64,000 bases of DNA. Origin: Mycogone perniciosa. Taxonomy: Eukaryota > Ascomycota > Sordariomycetes > Hypocreales > Hypocreaceae. The stretch covers positions 372,001-436,000 of the forward strand of contig JAOALB010000001.1 in the NCBI GenBank assembly GCA_025331125.1, written 5' to 3'. Both the position numbers and the translations under genes were made by a program. Below, in pieces: positions 56,438 through 64,000 of this stretch (position 1 is its first letter; the number at the start of each line of letters is the position of its first letter). Under the pieces are notes generated by a model. The model did not search any database. It worked only from the letters and a program-made list of their open reading frames with translations, and had not been told where the DNA came from.

Positions 56438-57376
56438 ATGGATGCGGCGACTGTAAACGAAGTCATCGACTGCATCGGCCGGCTGTTTGATCACATACCC
56501 TACGCCGTGTGCGGCACGGCAGCACTGATATACTACGGCTACAGCGCCTACTTCCCGGACCATGTCAGCATTACGTGCCTGGAGGAGTCCAAGGAGGCGA
56601 TCCGGTGCTGGGCCGTGGCCAAGGGCATGTCGCTGTCGCCCAACGATCCCGATGGCTTCAGTGTCCGGACGGCCGACGGACGGAGCTGCGCCGTGTGCAT
56701 CAAGTTCATGAAGAGCGGCTTCGACGGGCTGCACCGGATCCGAGTGGGCGCTGGCCAGGCGAGTATGGTGACGCTGCCGAGCATCGCAAACACCATCGCG
56801 AGGAGTTATGTTTTTCGCTTGCACAATGCCTCGACCGAGCGGCAGGCGCTGTACGCAAAGTATCTTACGTGGACGCTGCGCAGGATCATTGAGTTTGCCG
56901 GCACGCGAGAGGAGCAGCGTCTTACATCAGAGCGCGCGAGAGACATTACCAACAGGTCGTTCTGGATCCCCTTTACGCTCTCATATCCCGACACGGTGCC
57001 GCTCTTCGCGGCGGCAGGTCTAGAGATGCAGAGCGACGGGCCCAGAGAATGGCAACCAGAGAATGAGCTTCTATTCTCGCCTATTGAAAGGCGCTCGTCA
57101 CATCGGTTCAGCTTCAACCTAGATGAGGACCACGAATTAGAGTCACCGCCGTCTTTGCGCAGGGTCACAAAGCGGCTACCAGGGACCAGACCCTTAATAC
57201 TACCTTCTACCTTTTCCTCTCCTTCAAACTCCGACTCTGAATTTATTCTCGCATCACATAATTCCACACCAACACGGCCTTCGGCGTACCATCGCCATCG
57301 ACCAACACACTCCAGTCCTCAGTTTCCGTCTCAGAGACGGATCCCAAAAGCAGAAGAGCCACGGGTATGGATCTGA
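56438..57376 (+). CDS. Conserved fungal protein of unknown function, nucleotidyltransferase-like N-terminus
   Basis: Single exon, 312 aa, strong G/C third-position bias in the first 600 bases. I do not recognise a named family. The N-terminus (NEVIDCIGRLFDHIPYAVCG, TAALIYYGYSAYFPDHVSIT) resembles the VCGGxALxYYG start of nucleotidyltransferase-fold proteins, but the catalytic Asp pair is not evident, so an enzyme cannot be claimed. A helical middle (TWTLRRIIEFAGTREEQRLT) is followed by a Ser/Pro/Arg-rich disordered C-terminal third. No signal peptide or membrane helix is present. A hexanucleotide repeat begins six bases after the stop. Confidence 0.7.
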   Translation: MDAATVNEVIDCIGRLFDHIPYAVCGTAALIYYGYSAYFPDHVSITCLEESKEAIRCWAVAKGMSLSPNDPDGFSVRTADGRSCAVCIKFMKSGFDGLHRIRVGAGQASMVTLPSIANTIARSYVFRLHNASTERQALYAKYLTWTLRRIIEFAGTREEQRLTSERARDITNRSFWIPFTLSYPDTVPLFAAAGLEMQSDGPREWQPENELLFSPIERRSSHRFSFNLDEDHELESPPSLRRVTKRLPGTRPLILPSTFSSPSNSDSEFILASHNSTPTRPSAYHRHRPTHSSPQFPSQRRIPKAEEPRVWI

Positions 57377-57382
57377 ACAAAC

Positions 57383-57420
57383 ACATCTACATCTACATCT
57401 ACATCTACATCTACATCTAC
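57383..57420 (+). repeat. ACATCT hexanucleotide microsatellite
   Basis: Just over six uninterrupted copies, starting six bases after the stop codon of the gene at 56438, so it is probably transcribed in its 3' UTR. Confidence 0.97.
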
Positions 57421-60400
57421 AAACAAATTGTTTTTATGGGAGGAGCAAATCGGCCGTGAACATTGGCGTTTGGATGACTTGACTTGACTGGCATTTCATG
57501 TGTATACGGCGTTCTGATGCACCTTTTTATGACAGACCTGGGACTCTGGTGAATAGAATGAATCCATGAATCCATGAGGGGCAAGCATCAAGGGATTATG
57601 GTTGGGAAAGCAATGTAGGAGGTCTTGACGGCCTCAAGCCGCTAGCCTCAGTGATGGGCAACGAGTTTGACTGAATGCCTTCACAACCATAAATAGTTAT
57701 CTGTACAATAGGGAAATTGGATATCTTAACTCATTCTTAACTCATTATTTTCAATCATTGGCAACCTTGCGCCAACAATACAACCTCCTATTATAGGAAG
57801 CCCAGGGCGTTGAAGTCGAGGGTGTCGCGATTGTGTCCCTGGATATTTAGCACAAGAGCATGCTACTCACCAACTTACCACCCAGCTTCTCAGAACCTCG
57901 GCTGTTTTCACTCACTGGGCTTAAATGCCTACTCGTCCATCACCCTCTTTATCAGGACCATACGTCACTGACACATCAGACTAATAATGGTGCAATTGTA
58001 CCCATCCGGCCGCTCCGGGATTTGTTTGTGAGAAACTCATTCCAAATGCGAATTACTAAGTAGAAGAAGACAAGTCATCTTTCAGTTAGAATTATTAAAA
58101 ATACCAACACATTACCAATCTGTAGTTTCTGTAAGCTTGTGCTGAATATACGCATGGGATACCCTATACATCGTGAGTTGAAGCACCGGAGATTGAAACA
58201 CAATCGCTCTACGATAATGATGAATATTTATCATAGCACAGAATACAAAGTAGATCAGTTCTACGCTAGGGCTATTTGGTGTGGTAACTCCATGTGCTTG
58301 ATCTCAAGACGTCGTTTATTCGCATAAATTTCTCCAACGGCTGTATACCTTTCCGAGACTTGCAGAGGCCGTGGTGGCGAATGCTTTAGCTACCAAACTA
58401 CCTCGGGTTACAGGAAAATAACAGCAGAGAAACACAGTGTTGAGACAGAATTAGCTCGATTCCCGCAAGTACGGCCGCTCGGGAACGTCGTATGATGACA
58501 TCACAGATGGATGGTGATCGAAGAGTTTCGACGTCATCGGAATCGACAACTCTATATTGGGAAGAAAAGAGGGAAATTTGTTTTGAGCCACCTTCAGATA
58601 ATAATAGTTGATGGAAAATAGAACGTGTCTAATCTAACACTTCGGCGCATCCTATGTGGTGGTCCCAGGCCAAAGTATGGAGGGCTACAGACTTTATTGA
58701 TGCAACTGTAATAGCTATGGTGTACTCGGTACGGAGTACACATTTCGTATACATATAATTGTGTTGATGGAAAGGTCGCAGGACTGTAAGTTGGGTTTCC
58801 AGTTTGCCAGGGCTGTGTCATGGAAGTTTGTGACTCACGTGCTTGACTCAGGACCTCACCCACGAGGACAATATCATGGACTCTACTTCGCAAATTTATG
58901 AATGAAAAGCAAATTGGAGTTGGAATAGAGAGATTATGCATATCTTTCGAGAGACAGTAATACTAATAGCCCGCCGTCTTTAAAGAATCATTGGGAACAG
59001 AACTATTGCAACTCAACTGTTCTAGAGGCTACCTGGTGTAATACAGAGCGAGGCTATCATTTGCGCGATTAGTACGGAGTACATACATACGTTGTACTGG
59101 CATTGTTAGTGTTTATGCAGAAAGGGTCTCCACAGGCATATTCCGTATAAAGACCAGATGTGACGTCGGATCCTCCCACAAAGCCGAGTAAATGAATGGC
59201 AACTCCCAGCTATTCACGGTGTTGTGACGCAGCTCCAGCGCGTACCTCGCCGCGTACAACGAACTAGACATACGTATGCCGAGATGATGAAGCGACCGAA
59301 TCATGGGATCCGCATCCTTGCATTGCAGCCTTTGGGCTGTTGAAGCCTGACAATGTACTGGTACAGCAGGGCATCAGTTGTTGGATTTGATTGCTAATCT
59401 GTCACGACGATGTTTTTAAGCTGTTCATTTAAATGTGGCGTGTCTGAGACAGGGCCAGAACGACGTGAGCAAGAGAGAGATAGGAGCCGCCATGACGATG
59501 CATGATTGGGTGGGATGGTGCAAATGTTATAGGTTAGATTGATATGGGCGTCGCAGGCATGACGTAGTCTGCCCCGCCAAGCTAAACAAGCAAACAAGCA
59601 CAAGACAAGGCCCTGCTTGGACGCATGCAGTTGCAGATTGTGCTGATGAGACAGAATCAGCCATGTATAAAAATCATGTGTGCATATTCGAATCAAGAAT
59701 ACATAACGGTAGCGGTTGCCATATCAGTTTCTGGAGGAAGTGAACTGGATCGTCATAGATCGAACAGAGCGTTGTGGGAAGAATCCATCGACAGTCTCTT
59801 GTACTAGGCATCTATGTATCTGTACTTGCACATCACATCAGCATTCATCTGATGAGAGCAATGATGCCACTCGCCAGAGGCAGTGATGCAAAGCGCAAGC
59901 TGTGACCCTCCCTGGTCGAGCGTCCAGTCTGCAAGCCTCTGCACGCCTCTGCACGCCTCCGCTTGATTCTGTCAATCCTTCCAGGCCTGGACTCGTTCCC
60001 ATCCACGCTACTGTTATGCCTACGCACCCTGACTTCATACTGGCAGAAAAAGCCCCGCTGCCTAGGTAATGAATGCTACAGGTATTGCTGTCAAGGAATA
60101 TACTACCAAATTGTACATGATTATGCTCGTCTATCCTTCGGTAGGAGCAGCAGCAGTAGCAGCAGCAGAAGAAGAATAATAAGAAGAACAAGAAGCTGCT
60201 GCATACTCCGGCCGCCGTTTGAATTACATAGTAGCATTACATCAAATCATATTCTACCAGCCAAGCCGGGCTGCAGACAGCTACTACCTCGTAATTCCGT
60301 ACAGCCAGCCTGCTGCTCTCTCTCAAACCAAGGCCCAGAAGCAGTGGTCTAGCCTCTTCCAGCCGCATCGGCACGTCAGCTTCCACTAAAAATTACCGCT

Positions 60401-60836
60401 CGCCGTCCGCCCTGTCCGTCCGGAATCATCGCCTGAAATACCACTTTCTTCCCCAGTCGTCATCCTTTCCCTCCCCATTTCACTGTCTTCTTCCACAATC
60501 AAATTCCTCCCTCTTCTCTTGTGACGATTTAACTGCGTTGTCTGCATTCTCGACCATCGCATCTCTTTGTAGGAATCTTTCAGAAAGCTGTGCCTGCCCG
60601 CGATTCATTTTAAAACCCCGCATCTCCATCGTTGTGCATTCTCCTCCACGGACTCACAGCTCCCACGAGGCGACAGATACTGCATTGCGGCTTCACTTGC
60701 TCAATTCCGCGCTGCTGCCCACTTCCTACTCAGCAAGAAAACCACCAAACGTCTCATCTATATAAATCTATTCCCGATCCGCTCTGTTTTACACTTCCGC
60801 TGCGCAGTCGCTCGTCAGCGGCGTCCCTCGAGAGCC
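57421..60836. other. Gene-free 3.4-kb region, long upstream flank of the kinase gene
   Basis: No supported gene on either strand; all open frames are under 130 codons and unbiased. TACGGAGTA occurs at 58730-58738 and 59073-59081. The final 450 bases (60390-60836) are pyrimidine-rich, with many TCTTCC/CTCC runs and no TATA box, which looks like a long CT-rich promoter and leader for the kinase. Confidence 0.5.
60145..60200 (+). repeat. Degenerate AGC/AGA trinucleotide repeat
   Basis: AGCAGCAGCAGTAGCAGCAGC followed by AGAAGAAGAATAATAAGAAG text; low-complexity, in non-coding DNA. Confidence 0.85.
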
Positions 60837-63184
60837 ATGTCGACCATCCAGCAGCTCAAGAACTTCATCCGTCATGGTACGCACCAGCCACCCACCCCCG
60901 ACATCATGACGGCATTCCCATAAACCCTTCTCTCGGGAGCAAGCGAGCTCGTCCCACTGACTGTTCTTTGCTCCAGGTAAACAAGCACGCGCCGCCAACT
61001 TCAATGATGATTCGCGCAAAAATGAGGCCGCTCCTCCCCAGCAAGCATCACAGGTTGTCCACGAAAAGACAATGGCTGCTTCCGAGCCCATATACGCCAA
61101 GCAGCCCGGAAACAAAGATCCACTAACCGGCTACTCAGAGGCTCCCCGCGAAGACCATAACCGTGCCGCACAAGCTGCCCATGCCGCTGCTCACCATGTC
61201 GAGCAGCCGGCTCAGGCCAAGGCTTCCAAGAGCAGGCGCATTGACGAGTCGAACTTGGCCAAGCTTGTTGCCGAGGAGAATGCGAGCAAGAACAAGTTTC
61301 CAAAATACCCCGGTCTGGAGCGATGGGAGCTTGTTGAGAAGATGGGCGATGGTGCCTTCAGCAATGTCTACCGTGCACGCGATTTGGAGGGCGACCAGGG
61401 CGAAGTGGCCATAAAGGTTGTCCGCAAGTACGAGATGAATAGCATGCAAGTAAGTCTGATTAGACTCGTCTTTTTTTGTTTGTTTCTTTCCTATTATTTC
61501 CCCTTTCCTTTATTGTTGGCTATACTCGTGGCTGTCTCTTTATCCATCCCACTCTTACCAACCATGGGGAGGGGTCTTCCCCTTAATAGGGAAATAAACA
61601 TTTACATCCGGACTTCAAGAAGGTCCCGAAAGCTGCAGAGGTGCGAGAACTTCATTTCCTTCGGTTAATATTTAATCGATGTGTTTGCCATCTGTAGTGG
61701 TGCCGGGGACTATGACACCACAGTCAAGAAGACACTTTGGAGGAGGAAACCCTGCTAACATCGCTCCAGCGGTCCAATATTTTGAAAGAAGTTCAAATCA
61801 TGCGTCAACTTGATCATCCTAACATCATCAAACTCATTGAATTCTCCGAATCACGGCAGTACTACTACATTGTTCTCGAGCTCGCGCCTGGTGGCGAGCT
61901 GTTCCACCAGATTGTCCGTTTGACATACTTTAGCGAGGAATTGTCTCGTCATGTTATCGTCCGAGTCGCCCGGGCACTTGAGTACTTGCACGAGGAGAGG
62001 GGAGTGGTCCATCGGTAAGTCACATCTAAGCATGGTGTTTTTTCGGCAAGGGTCCCCTCCCAAGTTTGCCTTCTGACGTCATACTCGGCCCCCACCCCCC
62101 TTAGTGAACCTATGCTCATGCTGACTCCAACAGTGACATCAAACCTGAGAACATCTTGTTCAGCCCCATACCGTTCATTCCATCGAAGCACCCAAAACCC
62201 AAGCAGCCTGGAGATGAGGAAAAGGTCGACGAAGGCGAGTTTATTCCTGGCTATGGGGCTGGAGGTATCGGCGAAATCAAGATTGCCGATTTTGGGCTCT
62301 CCAAGATTGTGTGGGAGACCCAAACAATGACACCATGTGGCACTGTTGGCTACACAGCGCCGGAGATTGTCAAGGATGAGCGGTATTCAAAGTCGGTTGA
62401 CATGTGGGCTCTCGGATGCGTCCTATATACACTGCTCTGCGGATTTCCACCTTTCTATGATGAGAGCATAGAGGTGCTTACCGAAAAGGTCGCCAAGGGA
62501 CAGTACACATTTCTATCGCCGTGGTGGGATGACATTTCCCAGTCTGCCAAGGACCTTATCAGTCATCTCTTGACAGTTGACCCTGAAAAGCGGTATACTA
62601 TCAATGAGTTTCTCGCTCATCCATGGATTCGTGAGAGCGGACCGACACCGATGGAAGAGAAGCGGCCTGAGTCGACGCCTCTCCAACCGTTTGGTACGGC
62701 ACAGTTTGAGGAATCAGGAAGGCGCTACGATTTCAGGTCACCAGCTGCTGTCAACCTCCGTGAAGTCTTCGATGTTAGTTATGCTGTTCATCGTCAAGAG
62801 GAGGAAGGAAAGAGAAGAGCGCAGCTCGGAGTCAGGGCTGGCGCCACCCCACGGCCACTTGGCGGCCTCAATGAGGAAGACGAGGAGGAAGAGGACAGCA
62901 TGGATGTCGATCAGCAGGATCAGCAACCCAATACAGGGACTCATGCTTTGGAACAAAGCATGCAGAGAGCCAACATTCGCGACCAAGACAATGGCCATAG
63001 TCGGGGTCGGCAGCGCGAGCGAGTTAATGAGAAGGGCTACGGACAACACTCAGCAGCCGTCACTGCTGCGGCCCGGCAGCAAGTCCGGGATAGAAACCGG
63101 CAGAAGGGCACATTTGAACTCAACCTTGACAACGCGACCTTGCTGGGGAAGCGAGGCAAAAAAGTTCCCGTCATGGGGGCATAG
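60837..63184 (+). CDS. RCK2: Rck2/Srk1-type MAPK-activated CaMK-like serine/threonine kinase
   Basis: Predicted effector kinase of the Hog1/Sty1 stress MAPK. Four exons, 60837-60876, 60977-61449, 61770-62014 and 62134-63184, give 602 aa. The kinase domain starts at residue about 134: glycine loop MGDGAFSNVYRAR, catalytic Lys in EVAIKVVRKYE, Glu in LKEVQIMRQLDHPNIIKLIE, HRDIKPENILF, IADFGLSK, and TPCGTVGYTAPEIVKDERYS. Between HRD and DFG is a loop of about 40 residues (FIPSKHPKPKQPGDEEKVDE, GEFIPGYGAGGIGEIK) diagnostic of this family. The domain ends with HPWIRESG. The C-terminal tail is acidic and Gln-rich, with RRAQLGVR, where the MAPK-docking site would lie. Intron 2 is long (320 nt), and an alternative exon there cannot be excluded. 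Confidence 0.93.
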
Positions 63185-64000
63185 GGGCCCCATGTGGTCG
63201 AGCAATCAAGAACTGGGTCAACGGAGGATCGTGCTGTTGCTGTTGATGGTGTTTTTGAGTATTCTCCCGCAGATGAATTTATCAAAGGGGAGGCATCTCC
63301 TGCGCGAAGAAACGAACAATACATAAACCTTTTACATCGGGGTATTGCAAACTCGATTTGCGACAGATGGGAGCGTTGCGTCGAAGGGGACGCAACCAGT
63401 TTGACATCATAACGAGGCGTATGGAGTACTTGGCAAATGGTATGGAATGCCGAGAGAATTTTTTGTCAACTCTTGATGATTGTAATCAGGTTGAAGATTG
63501 TGCTGTGTGTAGTACCCAGGGTGAGAACGATCTATACATTTGCAGGGAGTTCTAGGTACGTGATTGCTTTAAAGAAGCTTGTTGTAGGAAATGAAGATGG
63601 TTTCCTACATGTTACGGGGCGCTGAATTCATCCAACTTGCTTCATTATTGTGTCCCACCAGTTTTTCTCACCCATGCAATTGTTCTAGAACCCCAAATTG
63701 ACAGTATCGTTACCAACATCTGCATCACTTGTCGCTTTGTCCTTGGCTCCGTGCCAGTGATCCCCTTGATCATACACCCATCCAACAACGTAGAAGCTCT
63801 CCAAAAACAGGTTGTAAGATGATGCGTGTCGCCTGCCGCACACAGCAATAAGCAAGTTGGGTACTGAGAACGTCGTAGGTGTGGTGTCTGGAGACATTAT
63901 GATGACACTGGCTTAAATTATTTGGTCCCTTGTTCAGTTGTAGCTTGGCAGACTGGGTGTTAGTTCGGTTACTTAGCATTTATCATAGAAGCAACTGCTC
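63185..64000. other. 3' flank of the kinase gene, no further gene seen
   Basis: Only short unbiased open frames. No repeat, RNA gene or coding start was recognised up to the window end. Confidence 0.5.

Noticed and set aside
57797..57910. Possible last exon on the minus strand (text GHNRDTLDFNALGFL before TAA) preceded by a GTAAGT..CAG intron-like stretch of about 50 nt
   Set aside because: The end looks protein-like and the splice sites are good, but no upstream exon in phase could be found within several hundred bases.
1..64000. CRISPR arrays, bacterial-type operons, complete transposons or viral insertions
   Set aside because: None visible: no spaced direct repeats of array type, no transposase or reverse-transcriptase text and no long terminal repeats.

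Overview
This window is nuclear DNA from a filamentous ascomycete. The evidence is short introns (mostly 47-130 nt) with GT..AG ends and CTAAC/CTGAC-type branch sites, closely packed single genes on both strands, Zn2Cys6 transcription factors, a dispersed 5S rRNA gene, and fungus-specific families (RSC4, NTR2, Vps3844, a Rck2/Srk1 kinase). A Sordariomycete, probably of the order Hypocreales, is my inference from the overall look of the proteins and from the very frequent intergenic word TACGGAGTA. I could not run any search.

Layout. 0-11.3 kb: KAP120 importin (cut by the window edge), mitochondrial threonyl-tRNA synthetase, a small bHLH factor, a gene-free AT-rich stretch, a Maf-type nucleotide pyrophosphatase and the tandem-bromodomain remodeller subunit RSC4. 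12-23.3 kb: a conserved mitochondrial-type unknown, a Vps3844 vacuolar-sorting protein, a Zn2Cys6 factor, a Cdc25/rhodanese phosphatase, then snRNP Sm G and NTR2 head to head. 24-31 kb is more accessory: a cytochrome P450 and a flavin monooxygenase of Baeyer-Villiger type with gene-poor spacers, followed by an intron-containing tRNA-Thr. 31-46.5 kb: STI1 co-chaperone, a 5S rRNA gene, a ZIP metal transporter, two small genes whose products start Met-Gly, a Ctr copper transporter, a second Zn2Cys6 factor, a MARVEL membrane protein with an in-frame UGA, and an Ent3-like epsin. 47-64 kb: a frame-broken coding stretch, a dual-targeted cyclophilin, RNA polymerase III subunit RPC34, histone deacetylase RPD3, proteasome lid protease RPN11, an unknown protein, a 3.4 kb gene-free region, and a Rck2/Srk1-type stress kinase.

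Most genes are housekeeping and unrelated in function to their neighbours. Exceptions worth noting are Sm G and NTR2, two splicing genes sharing a 209-bp promoter, and the adjacent P450 and monooxygenase. Intron-exon models were made by hand. In every multi-exon model offered as confident the phases close exactly, and family motifs run across the joins. The least certain parts are the first exon of the gene at 36.1 kb, the region at 47.2-47.8 kb, and the meaning of the UGA at 42,970-42,972.

The observations I would check first are the MARVEL gene's in-frame UGA with a 152-codon coding extension, the more than 20 copies of the palindrome-forming TACGGAGTA word confined to non-coding DNA, and the P450 whose I-helix lacks the usual acid-alcohol pair.
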